NCBI RefSeq assembly: GCF_900996235.1
Contig: NZ_CAAJGM010000111.1
Location: 790,622-854,621, forward strand
Reading direction: 5' to 3'
Source: Paraburkholderia sp. BCC1885
GTDB lineage: Bacteria > Pseudomonadota > Gammaproteobacteria > Burkholderiales > Burkholderiaceae
Length of the DNA stretch: 64,000 nt
The notes beneath the pieces are model-generated. The model was not told where the DNA came from and searched no databases. It saw nothing but the letters and a program-made list of their open reading frames with translations. Position 1 is the first letter of the stretch. Each line of letters begins with the position of its first letter. A program made the position numbers and the translations under genes. Positions 15,120 through 21,460 of the stretch are shown in pieces.

Positions 15120-15377
15120 ATGAACCACGAAAACGAAAAACTTTTGCTCGAGCTCGACAGCTTCCGATTTGGAATGCTCGCCGCTCTGCACTCGCTGAAG
15201 GCCTCACTTCAGGAATCGCCTCACTTCAATCAAACGGTGCTCGAAGACGCGATAACTTTTTTCCTCGCACAACCGGCAAGCAGGGGCGACCGGGGGTCAT
15301 TCGAGAGCCCTCTCAGGGCTCTTTTGACCGACGAGACAGAATTTCTGAAGGCGATTCTTCAGAAGCCCCAAAGCTGA
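15120..15377 (+). CDS. small phage protein, opposite strand within the early operon
   Basis: An 85-residue protein reads MNHENEKLLLELDSFRFGML and ends TEFLKAILQKPQS. It is predicted to be helical with repeating leucines. The ATG follows CGGAGATCCC, a good ribosome binding site. It runs rightward in a region otherwise transcribed leftward, and its last 65 bases overlap the minus-strand gene that ends at 15313. It may be expressed from the lysogenic side or may be a chance frame. No family is recognised. Confidence 0.45.
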   Translation: MNHENEKLLLELDSFRFGMLAALHSLKASLQESPHFNQTVLEDAITFFLAQPASRGDRGSFESPLRALLTDETEFLKAILQKPQS

Positions 15378-15528
15378 AGCCCCCGTCTTTCGAGATCGAC
15401 CACAGCACACGGCCGGTCGTCGGATCGGTCATCGTGATGCGATTCGCAATGAAGACGAAGCCCGAACTCGGCCGCCTGCAAAACACCCGGCGGACCGCCC
15501 TGCGGATGCGCGCATACAGTCGTTTCAT
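15313..15528 (-). CDS. small basic phage protein downstream of the Cro-like gene
   Basis: This 71-residue protein reads MKRLYARIRRAVRRVFCRRP then GFVFIANRITMTDPTTGRVL. The N-terminus is very arginine-rich and the middle looks like a beta hairpin. It starts one base after the Cro-like gene stop with GAGG upstream, so it should be co-transcribed with it. No function is assigned. The overlap at its end with a plus-strand frame is unusual. Confidence 0.55.
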   Translation of the reverse strand: MKRLYARIRRAVRRVFCRRPSSGFVFIANRITMTDPTTGRVLWSISKDGGFSFGASEESPSEILSRRSKEP

Positions 15529-15529
15529 A

Positions 15530-15775
15530 TCAAGCCGCCTCTCGTTGTTTGGCGACGAGCTCGGGCCAAATGTCGCGCCAATCGTCCGGTCGGAGATCGA
15601 GCCGCGTCACCGCACCGCCGCTCTCCCTCTCAATGAGAACGCTGAGTTTCTCCCCGGCGACGCGCTGACCATAGGCGATGTTCCGCAAAAAGGCCTTCGT
15701 CGTTCGACAGCGGCGGGCGAACTGATCGCGCTCTTCGGGAGGAAGGCTGGCAATGAATGACTTAAGCTTGTCCAT
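15530..15775 (-). CDS. Cro-like regulator (YdaS/Cro type), leaderless
   Basis: This 81-residue protein reads MDKLKSFIASLPPEERDQFA, RRCRTTKAFLRNIAYGQRVA, GEKLSVLIERESGGAV. The segment CRTTKAFLRNIAYGQRV is a helix-turn-helix of the kind seen in YdaS/Cro proteins. It is the first gene of the leftward early (lytic) operon and is divergent from the CI-like gene across three operators. Its ATG lies seven bases after a TAATAT -10 element with no ribosome binding site, so the mRNA is probably leaderless. Confidence 0.78.
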   Translation of the reverse strand: MDKLKSFIASLPPEERDQFARRCRTTKAFLRNIAYGQRVAGEKLSVLIERESGGAVTRLDLRPDDWRDIWPELVAKQREAA

Positions 15776-15782
15776 GCGCGCA

Positions 15783-15853
15783 ATATTACACCGTTCGGTG
15801 AAATCTTCAACACCAACCGGTGAATTTCACCAAACGGGTACAGATGCTCTAAT
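15783..15853. promoter_or_regulatory. OR-like switch: three operators and two divergent promoters
   Basis: Three sites of the form CACC-N4-GGTG lie at 15789-15800 (CACCGTTCGGTG), 15811-15822 (CACCAACCGGTG) and 15828-15839 (CACCAAACGGGT, one mismatch). The leftward promoter has TTGAAG (15805-15810), a 16-base spacer holding the first operator, and TAATAT (15783-15788). The rightward promoter has TTTCAC (15825-15830), 17 bases, and TCTAAT (15848-15853), with the third operator over its -35. This is the layout of a lambda OR region. Confidence 0.75.
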
Positions 15854-15860
15854 CGGGCGC

Positions 15861-16262
15861 ATGGCAAACGATCTAACTGACATCCGCGACGTTATCGAGC
15901 AGCGGCGCCGCGCCTTGGCAAATTTGGTCGAGGCGCACACGCAAGCCGTGGTGGCGCGTCGCACATTGAAAGCAGACCGCCAGATAAGTGATATGGTCGC
16001 TGGCCGCAAAACGTTCGGTGAGAAGGTGGCGCTTGAGATGGAGTTGGCTTGGAATAAGTCCGGACCGCCCGACGATCGGATCGATCTACTCGCCCCTAGG
16101 CCGTTGCCGGTCGCAGCTGCACCGCAGGGCTGGGAAAGGTTAAGCGAGATTCAGCGTATCAAGGCCGAAGCGTTTATTAGCGGCTTGCTGGCTCAGGGTG
16201 AACCACGGTTCGACGCGCCCGGCTTTCGCCCGGAGCTACCCAATCTTCCGCACAAAGGCTAG
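15861..16262 (+). CDS. CI-like repressor, DNA-binding domain only
   Basis: This 133-residue protein starts MANDLTDIRDVIEQRRRALA and has a repressor-type helix-turn-helix at about residues 15-60: VEAHTQAVVARRTLKADRQI, SDMVAGRKTFGEKVALEMEL. The remaining 70 residues (PQGWERLSEIQRIKAEAFIS) show no S24/LexA-type peptidase domain with its Ser-Lys dyad. The gene diverges from the Cro-like gene and its ATG sits seven bases after TCTAAT, so translation is probably leaderless as for lambda cI from PRM. The lack of a self-cleaving domain means induction must work differently. Confidence 0.75.
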   Translation: MANDLTDIRDVIEQRRRALANLVEAHTQAVVARRTLKADRQISDMVAGRKTFGEKVALEMELAWNKSGPPDDRIDLLAPRPLPVAAAPQGWERLSEIQRIKAEAFISGLLAQGEPRFDAPGFRPELPNLPHKG

Positions 16263-16440
16263 GACGATTGTCGCTGACCGGCCTAATAGGCTCTAGTGAT
16301 GAGTCATAGAAAATGACTTGGCTTGTGATTGGGCACCACGTGCCACGGAGTGTCCATCCGGCCGTGGGGTCGCCCAAGAGCAAAACTACCCATTCCCTCT
16401 CAGAACAGGCGTAAAGAACGAGAACGCGACGACCGACCAT
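16177..16440 (-). CDS. possible small protein antisense to the repressor end
   Basis: An 87-residue frame reads MVGRRVLVLYACSEREWVVL, LLGDPTAGWTLRGTWCPITS and QVIFYDSSLEPIRPV, which looks protein-like. It overlaps the last 86 bases of the repressor gene on the other strand and has no clear ribosome binding site. It could be real or a chance frame. If it is not real, 16263-16561 is a gene-free gap with no other visible signal. Confidence 0.25.
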   Translation of the reverse strand: MVGRRVLVLYACSEREWVVLLLGDPTAGWTLRGTWCPITSQVIFYDSSLEPIRPVSDNRPSLCAEDWVAPGESRARRTVVHPEPASR

Positions 16441-16561
16441 GGATTGATCACTGGACCGAATGACCTGCGCCAAATCACCGGACCTGCATCGCAATCCAGT
16501 TCGTTCGCCACTCTCACGCCGCATTATTAAACCCCGGAAGCCAGACGTTTTTCTAACTGAT

Positions 16562-16581
16562 TACTGTATGTAAACACAGTA
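16562..16581. promoter_or_regulatory. LexA (SOS) box inside the prophage
   Basis: The sequence TACTGTATGTAAACACAGTA contains a perfect CTGT-N8-ACAG LexA half-site pair at 16564-16579. It closely matches the box in front of the imuA operon in this same window. It lies about 85 bases upstream of a 32-codon ORF that is coupled to an exported protein gene, so that pair should be SOS-inducible. Confidence 0.8.
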
Positions 16582-16665
16582 TCAGGTCTTAAGTTTGCAC
16601 GCCAGAGCGCGACAGGCGCGATCTCTCGCAAACCCAGCAAAGTCGGGAAGGCGTCCGGGTATACC

Positions 16666-16764
16666 ATGACTCACCGCGATTTCACCTTACTGTCTAATGG
16701 CGTGCTGCTTACCTTGAAAGGTTCGCGTAGGCACTATTACGACAAAAAGACAGCGGGGGTTTAA
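16666..16764 (+). CDS. 32-residue SOS-controlled peptide (candidate)
   Basis: The frame reads MTHRDFTLLSNGVLLTLKGS and ends RRHYYDKKTAGV. It is basic and has no transmembrane segment or known motif. It ends in a TAATG overlap with the start of the following gene, so the two are coupled. GGAAGGC lies 13 bases before the ATG, an acceptable but distant ribosome binding site. Being downstream of a LexA box and beside a repressor that lacks a peptidase domain, it could be an SOS-made antirepressor, which is a hypothesis only. Confidence 0.45.
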   Translation: MTHRDFTLLSNGVLLTLKGSRRHYYDKKTAGV

Positions 16765-17474
16765 TGAAAAAATGCAGAAGAGCGGCTCACGGCTTCATCC
16801 GCACGAGCGTTATCGCAACCATTATTGTGTGTGCGCCCTTTGCCAGTGCGCAGCCTAAAGCGAAGGCTAAGGCCGCCCAGCAAGCATCCGCAGTTACTCA
16901 GCCCGCGGTGGCCCAGCCTACGGGACCTACGGGGATTGGCGCACTAAAACTCGGTATCGACCAAGATACTCTGGAGGCGCTGAAGTCCGCTGACGGGATT
17001 TATCTTCTCGAGCCGCTCACAATTGACGTGCAACGAACCGAAGCCGAACAAAACGCGTTGCTCTATAAGGCACGGATCATGACACCACTTTCCACAGACT
17101 CGGCGCCGGCACGCTTTACATTTACTTCCGGGAGGCTTGCGGGCTTCACCGTGGACCTGGATGAAAATCAGTTTCAACAGGCCATGTCGCAACTGCAGGA
17201 GAAATACGGGCACGGCTCTGTGACTGACGACCGAAAAGATGAGCAGTGCATTTACCATAACGGCGCTAGCTTCAAGGTCAATTCCGGCGCGGTTTCTAGG
17301 CGTTGGATTCAACGAATCACAGACACCGAACACATCAGCGCAACTATCGTAGAGTTCACAGTCGATATTTGCCCTCCTAGCTTGCTGGGGCCGCGCATCG
17401 GACCGCAGACGTCGAGATTCATTTCTTTTTATGATGTGCATTCTGACGCCAACCCAAAGCCCAACCCCTTCTAG
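16764..17474 (+). CDS. exported phage-encoded protein, function unknown (moron)
   Basis: This 236-residue protein has a Sec signal peptide (basic start MKKCRRAAHGFIR, hydrophobic TSVIATIIVCAPF, cleavage near ASAQ). A lysine/alanine/proline-rich linker follows to about residue 55, then a globular region with GIGALKLGIDQDTLEALKSA and LDENQFQQAMSQLQEKYGHG, and two later cysteines (EQCIYH, VDICPP) that may form a disulphide. GC is visibly lower than in neighbouring genes, as for a lysogenic conversion gene. It is flanked by a LexA box upstream and a strong terminator downstream. Confidence 0.65.
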   Translation: MKKCRRAAHGFIRTSVIATIIVCAPFASAQPKAKAKAAQQASAVTQPAVAQPTGPTGIGALKLGIDQDTLEALKSADGIYLLEPLTIDVQRTEAEQNALLYKARIMTPLSTDSAPARFTFTSGRLAGFTVDLDENQFQQAMSQLQEKYGHGSVTDDRKDEQCIYHNGASFKVNSGAVSRRWIQRITDTEHISATIVEFTVDICPPSLLGPRIGPQTSRFISFYDVHSDANPKPNPF

Positions 17475-17493
17475 TCGGCCCTAGCACAAACCC

Positions 17494-17526
17494 AAACCCC
17501 GAGCGTTTAGCCGGGGTTTTATTTTG
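17494..17526 (+). terminator. intrinsic terminator after the exported protein gene
   Basis: Arms AAACCCCG (17494-17501) and CGGGGTTT (17512-17519) with a ten-base loop are followed by TATTTTG. It separates the repressor/exported-protein unit from the downstream early promoter region. Confidence 0.8.
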
Positions 17527-17609
17527 CCCGGCGAGCGTTGGCGGTAGCCGGGCATCTGGGGCGCGGCAGCGGTTGAACGCAGGGCTGTTACAAATTTTCT
17601 CCCCTCATT

Positions 17610-17650
17610 CACCAAATGGTGTTGACTCAAAAGACACCATTTGGTGTAAT
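17610..17650 (+). promoter_or_regulatory. PL-like early promoter flanked by two operators
   Basis: A strong sigma70 promoter has TTGACT (17622-17627), a 17-base spacer and TGTAAT (17645-17650), each five of six to consensus. Operator copies CACCAAATGGTG (17610-17621) and CACCATTTGGTG (17635-17646) sit immediately before the -35 and over the -10. They match the three OR sites, so CI and Cro should repress this promoter. It should drive the rightward operon from 17690 onward, including the PRTRC genes. Confidence 0.8.
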
Positions 17651-17689
17651 CCATCTCACGCACTCACCGACCTACCGGGAGACCTTGAG

Positions 17690-17899
17690 ATGGAAACGAC
17701 GAAAGTGCCCGCGCTGCGCTTCACCGAAGCAACGCGACCGGTCGACGAGATCAAGTACTTCGAAAACGGCGGCATGACTGACGCGGAACTCGCGCAATAC
17801 GCACGCCGTACCGCGAAGCGCCCGCTGCTCTGTTTCGCTGCTATCGCCGCTTCACCGTTCGTTGCCGAACTGATCTGCCGCATCGCGGGTGCATGGTAA
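17690..17899 (+). CDS. first gene of the PL-like operon, hypothetical membrane protein
   Basis: This 69-residue protein reads METTKVPALRFTEATRPVDE and ends with a hydrophobic segment (LLCFAAIAASPFVAELICRI) that is a probable C-terminal membrane helix. GGGAGA precedes the ATG, about 33 bases after the predicted transcription start. Its place at the head of the operon is where lambdoid phages encode immediate early proteins, but no antiterminator motif is seen. Confidence 0.6.
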   Translation: METTKVPALRFTEATRPVDEIKYFENGGMTDAELAQYARRTAKRPLLCFAAIAASPFVAELICRIAGAW

Positions 17900-18024
17900 T
17901 GCGCCAGTATGCAAAAGCATGGGGAATCGCCCTTCTCGTTCTCGTCGTCTACTGCGCAGTCACAACCGCGATAGACGCTCACGAGACCCGTGGTGACCGC
18001 TGCAGCGCAATTCGCTGCACTTAA
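17899..18024 (+). CDS. 41-residue single-span membrane protein
   Basis: The frame reads MRQYAKAWGIALLVLVVYCA and ends GDRCSAIRCT. A single transmembrane helix covers residues about 8-23, and two cysteines follow in the tail. Its ATG overlaps the preceding stop as TAATG. It is short but shows coupling and a clean hydrophobic segment. Function unknown. Confidence 0.55.
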   Translation: MRQYAKAWGIALLVLVVYCAVTTAIDAHETRGDRCSAIRCT

Positions 18025-18042
18025 TCCCGTAAAGGCTCACCG

Positions 18043-18210
18043 ATGAATTCCTTTCCGATGATTTTAGTACTCCTTCTGATTGTCCTGTTTGCAGGCGCCT
18101 TCATGGGATTCATTGCGGCGAGCCTGTGCATTGCGGCAAAAGACGCTGATGAAGCCTGGAAGAAGTTCGAAAACGAGTCCGACGCGCCCTATCCGCGCAT
18201 TGGCGACTAA
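18043..18210 (+). CDS. 55-residue single-span membrane protein
   Basis: The frame reads MNSFPMILVLLLIVLFAGAF with a membrane helix at about residues 5-32 and a charged tail (AKDADEAWKKFENESDAPYP). AAAGG lies seven bases upstream of the ATG. Together with the preceding 41-residue protein it forms a pair of tiny membrane proteins in the early operon, possibly for superinfection exclusion or host membrane effects, which is unproven. Confidence 0.6.
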   Translation: MNSFPMILVLLLIVLFAGAFMGFIAASLCIAAKDADEAWKKFENESDAPYPRIGD

Positions 18211-18234
18211 CCGAAAGTCGCCGGAGACGCTGAC

Positions 18235-18444
18235 ATGGCCGACGCTATCGCCGTCACTGACGACATGGTTGCGCGCGAGTTCCGACTGCAGCGCGCCCGC
18301 GGCTCGGCCGTCGATGCAATCACGAACCCGCTCGTTCGCCGCGTGCTGGAAATGGGCGCACGTGCGCGTGCCGCCCGCGAGGCAAACGGGCATCCCATCA
18401 GCCACCGCGACGGCAAGCTGCGCGCCGCTAACGATCTCGATTGA
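18235..18444 (+). CDS. hypothetical phage protein
   Basis: A 69-residue protein reads MADAIAVTDDMVAREFRLQR then ARGSAVDAITNPLVRRVLEM. It is helical and basic with no recognised family. CCGGAGA lies upstream of the ATG. It is separated by one base from the next, cysteine-rich gene, so they are probably co-translated. Confidence 0.6.
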   Translation: MADAIAVTDDMVAREFRLQRARGSAVDAITNPLVRRVLEMGARARAAREANGHPISHRDGKLRAANDLD

Positions 18445-18445
18445 T

Positions 18446-18736
18446 ATGCCACGTTGCCACGTCCGATGCCGCCATTGCGCGACGCGCCGATGCTTGCGGC
18501 GCCATCCGAACCGCTACGAACGCCTGCCCGCTTGCTCCGTTTGCGGCAAGCGAAATTACCGAATCGACCGCTGGATGAACCGGCGCGACACCGGCAAAAC
18601 CCGCTGCGATTGCCCCGCTTACTCGTTTCCGCACCGCCGCGGCTCGCTTTTCTGCTGGATGCGCGTCGATGGCACTGGCCGATACCCTGGCGATCCCGAC
18701 TTCGCCGACCGCAATTACGACGGCCTCGCGGCCTGA
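18446..18736 (+). CDS. zinc-ribbon phage protein
   Basis: This 96-residue protein has paired cysteines MPRCHVRCRHCATRRC, then CSVCGKRNYRIDRWMNRRDT and CDCPAYSFPHRRGSLFCWM, the layout of a double zinc-binding protein common in Burkholderia phages. It is very arginine-rich and probably binds nucleic acid. It lies directly upstream of the PRTRC cassette, where plasmid cassettes often have a ParB gene, but it shows no ParB motifs. A longer in-frame extension upstream has no start signal. Confidence 0.7.
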   Translation: MPRCHVRCRHCATRRCLRRHPNRYERLPACSVCGKRNYRIDRWMNRRDTGKTRCDCPAYSFPHRRGSLFCWMRVDGTGRYPGDPDFADRNYDGLAA

Positions 18737-18765
18737 CACAACCCGCTTCAACCCTGGAGGTAACC

Positions 18766-19302
18766 ATGTCACTGTTTGCATCGCTTTTCCCGCTTGCGCA
18801 GAAAACGACGCTCACGCTGCTCATCACTGTTGAAGGTGACGAGCTGCGCGTGAATGTCACTCCGCGTCCCAACGACGACGCCAAAGGCGAAAAGACGCTT
18901 TACCCGCTTTCGCTGCTCGGCACGCCCGACGAACTCGACCGCGATTTCGCCGAAGCCGTCTCGATCTATGAGCCGAGCACGCTGTCTGTGCTCGACCAGG
19001 CGCGTGCCGCCAGCGCGGCGAATGGAAAGGCCAGTGATGCGCCCAAGGCACTCCCTGCGCCGACCGCAAAGGCCAAGCGCGGCCGCAAGCCAGCTGCCGA
19101 CGCTGCTACAGCGACCAGCACCGGCGAAGACGGCGCACAGGAAGGCGAAGATACACCGCCCGTGGACTCGCGTCAGACTTCGATTCCCGGCATTGATCCG
19201 GACGCGGAGCCGGCCGCCACGGAAGCGCCTGCAGAAGCCGTCGAGCAGGATTCGAGCACCGCACAGCCCGCCGCCGAGGATGACGGCGTCGACCTTCTCT
19301 AA
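18766..19302 (+). CDS. PRTRC system protein E
   Basis: This 178-residue protein starts MSLFASLFPLAQKTTLTLLI and continues TVEGDELRVNVTPRPNDDAK, the recognisable N-terminal domain of PRTRC protein E. The domain covers about 80 residues. The remaining 100 are a low-complexity alanine/proline/glutamate region with one basic patch (KAKRGRKPAADAA). The molecular function of E is unknown. It is the first gene of the cassette (order E, C, F, B, A, ThiF), with GGAGG before the ATG. The cassette was named from its ParB-related and ThiF-related members. Confidence 0.85.
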   Translation: MSLFASLFPLAQKTTLTLLITVEGDELRVNVTPRPNDDAKGEKTLYPLSLLGTPDELDRDFAEAVSIYEPSTLSVLDQARAASAANGKASDAPKALPAPTAKAKRGRKPAADAATATSTGEDGAQEGEDTPPVDSRQTSIPGIDPDAEPAATEAPAEAVEQDSSTAQPAAEDDGVDLL

Positions 19303-19313
19303 GGGGAGTGCGA

Positions 19314-19703
19314 ATGAAAACCGAAACGCTCACCCGCGAATTCCGCTACAACGGCGCCAAGCTCACGGATCCGTCACCGGCCTTTTCGCTCGCGCAGGTC
19401 CGCGACTTCTATGGCAACACCTATCCGGAGATCGTCAACGCCGAGATCGAAGGCCCGGAAGTCGTTGGCAATAAGAACGTCTTCACGTTCCGGCGCGCTG
19501 TCGGAACCAAAGGCGCCAGCATGACGCTCGACGAGCTGCGCGACGAACTCGCGTCCGGCCCGCTGCATTCGTCCGGCGAGCACCACATCGACGAGCAGAG
19601 CGCCCAAAGCGCGCTTGCGCACCGGATGCATGCCGTTGCGTCACGCCGCGCCACTGGTGTGCGCGTGAGCCTGCCTGTTTCCAGCATGCCGGTGCTGCCA
19701 TGA
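19314..19703 (+). CDS. PRTRC system protein C (prokaryotic ubiquitin-like)
   Basis: This 129-residue protein carries the PRTRC-C/Prok_Ub domain in residues 1-67: LTREFRYNGAKLTDPSPAFS, LAQVRDFYGNTYPEIVNAEI, EGPEVVGNKNVFTFRRAVGT KG. The domain is a predicted beta-grasp fold. Family members as I know them end close to the Gly-Thr-Lys-Gly motif, here at residues 64-67, but this protein carries 62 extra residues, serine/alanine-rich with a MTLDELRDEL helix. If this is a ubiquitin-like modifier, the tail could be removed to expose Gly67. It overlaps protein F by ATGA and follows a GGGGAG site. Confidence 0.82.
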   Translation: MKTETLTREFRYNGAKLTDPSPAFSLAQVRDFYGNTYPEIVNAEIEGPEVVGNKNVFTFRRAVGTKGASMTLDELRDELASGPLHSSGEHHIDEQSAQSALAHRMHAVASRRATGVRVSLPVSSMPVLP

Positions 19704-20746
19704 GTTTCGCGCCGCTCGCCGTTCCATCGCTGGATGACGTTCCGGGTTCGTACACGATCAACTCGGGCGAATCGTTTTCGTATCCGCTCGCAGTGTCGCT
19801 TCTCGAATCAGGCGTCATCGGCGCGGAAGACCTCACGCGCCGCCCGCGCTCCGAACTGGCGCTGGCCACGACGGCACTGTCGAGGCACTGGAACCGAATT
19901 ACCGAAGGCATGCAACTGTTCGACTGGAATCTTCGGCTCGAACAGGGCCTCGGCGGATTCTTCGCCGAGATGCCAAAATTTACAGACCAGGTGTATGCCT
20001 TGATCCAGACTGATCGCGGTCCGGTGTCTTGTCAGCACGTCTGTATCGGCGGCGCTATCGCAGCGCTAGAGGGCGTCGGCGAAGGTCTTGGGCAGACGGT
20101 CCTGGCCGCGCTCTACGACGCCTGCAGCATGCTGCCCACCGTGTGCACGCCGGAGCGCACGTTCTGGCTTGCGTCCTATACCTACTGGTGCGGCGAAATC
20201 GATGAAGACTTGGCGATCGAAGAAGCCATGGCGCTGCACGACTGCAAGTCGCGTGAAGAGCTGATCGACACATTCGATTTCTTCACGCCCACCAAGTTCT
20301 TCGCTGAGATGCCCAGATGGGCTGCGACGCCGAAGCGCGTTCTTTCGCGCGCGCAGGTTCGGCGTGCCGCCGGTCGCGACGAGTTCGCGAGCGAAGTGGT
20401 TGATGCAATGGACACGGTTTGGGGCATTGCCTGCCACTATGGGCCGTTCGCTGAAGTGGGCACCGCCGGCGCAGGACTCGATGCGATCGATTTCGCGCTC
20501 ATCATCCGATGGAAAGAAGATGACGTCACGGACCGCGTGGTCGACGACTTTCTGCAATACGTGTCAGATGGGGACTGTTTGATTGCGTCGTCGGCGACGC
20601 CGCTGAAGATCGAAGGCGGCGATATTGCCAAGTGGCTCAAGGAAATGGGAGCGACCGCGCTGCTGGCAAAGGCCGTTGAGCGCCTCCTCTCGATTCTTGG
20701 CCGCGAAGAGTTTCAGACGAGAACGCTGGTACGGGTGTTCGCATGA
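19700..20746 (+). CDS. PRTRC system protein F
   Basis: This 348-residue, mostly helical protein matches PRTRC protein F by position and pattern: MSFAPLAVPSLDDVPGSYTI, SRHWNRITEGMQLFDWNLRL, PERTFWLASYTYWCGEIDED and CHYGPFAEVGTAGAGLDAID. No enzymatic motif is visible. It may be the helical scaffold component seen in these operons. It is coupled to C and B by four-base ATGA overlaps on both sides, so stoichiometric production with both is likely. Confidence 0.82.
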   Translation: MSFAPLAVPSLDDVPGSYTINSGESFSYPLAVSLLESGVIGAEDLTRRPRSELALATTALSRHWNRITEGMQLFDWNLRLEQGLGGFFAEMPKFTDQVYALIQTDRGPVSCQHVCIGGAIAALEGVGEGLGQTVLAALYDACSMLPTVCTPERTFWLASYTYWCGEIDEDLAIEEAMALHDCKSREELIDTFDFFTPTKFFAEMPRWAATPKRVLSRAQVRRAAGRDEFASEVVDAMDTVWGIACHYGPFAEVGTAGAGLDAIDFALIIRWKEDDVTDRVVDDFLQYVSDGDCLIASSATPLKIEGGDIAKWLKEMGATALLAKAVERLLSILGREEFQTRTLVRVFA

Positions 20747-21456
20747 AAAGCGTCGTGATCGCCCAGGAAAATGACGTTGAGCTTGCGCTCGACTGCGCGC
20801 TGCTGTTCTACCGCTCGCAGGGCACGAACCATATTTACGCGACGCAGCATACCGCCCGGCTCGTCGATGGACGGCCGACGCTGCTGGCCGGCGTGCCGAT
20901 CACGCTCGACCAGTTGGCCGACATCGCTGACATAGCTGCGAAGAAAACCAGCTATCGCGGCTTCGTACACGATCGCGTCGTCTACTTCGCACCGAACCAG
21001 CTCGCATGGTGGGTTCCCGCATGCACGCGCCGCGTGTGGTTCAAGTCGAAAGACCTGATCGGCGAGCGTGCCGGCGACGCCAAACACCCGCCGCTGGTGT
21101 TCATCGTCAACCGCAGCAGCTGGTCGGTTTTCGCCCTTCGCGAAAACGCGCGGCCGGGTCCGACAACCAAGCTCTACACGGCGCCCTACTACAACGTTTG
21201 GGAAAACGGCGAGATCTGCGAGGGCAACGTGCAAACGCCTGAAGCGATCAACACGGCCAGCATCAAGCCATTTGAAGATGCCTTTTTCCGCAGTCGCTTC
21301 ACTCATCCGAACAACGAACGACTTATCCACAGGCGCGGTGGCGCGGAACGCTTGTGGCTGGATTTGCTCGACGGCGCCGAATTCCCCCTAGACCGTCTGA
21401 TCGACGCAAAACAGACTCTCGCCGAAGCGATCGGCGCCAACACCACTGAGGATTGA
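20743..21456 (+). CDS. PRTRC system protein B (E2-like, Prok-E2_D type)
   Basis: This 237-residue protein resembles PRTRC protein B, a family related to E2 ubiquitin-conjugating enzymes. The conserved stretch KLYTAPYYNVWENGEICEGN carries Asn151 and Cys159, the probable catalytic pair (Cys as thioester acceptor). The earlier strand HPPLVFIVNRSSWSVFALRE and the later GGAERLWLDLLDG fit the family. In a conjugation pathway it would accept the modifier from the ThiF E1-like protein. Coupled to F upstream and five bases from A downstream. Assignment to an E2 fold comes from family knowledge. Confidence 0.82.
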   Translation: MKSVVIAQENDVELALDCALLFYRSQGTNHIYATQHTARLVDGRPTLLAGVPITLDQLADIADIAAKKTSYRGFVHDRVVYFAPNQLAWWVPACTRRVWFKSKDLIGERAGDAKHPPLVFIVNRSSWSVFALRENARPGPTTKLYTAPYYNVWENGEICEGNVQTPEAINTASIKPFEDAFFRSRFTHPNNERLIHRRGGAERLWLDLLDGAEFPLDRLIDAKQTLAEAIGANTTED

Positions 21457-21460
21457 TTCC

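Noticed and set aside
14995..15207. A 70-codon minus-strand frame upstream of the 47-codon gene
   Set aside because: No ribosome binding site at any ATG and arginine-rich composition. Only its end overlaps the better small gene.
18080..18736. A 218-codon plus-strand frame
   Set aside because: Its first half overlaps two better genes in other frames. Only the part from ATG 18446, the zinc-ribbon protein, looks like protein.
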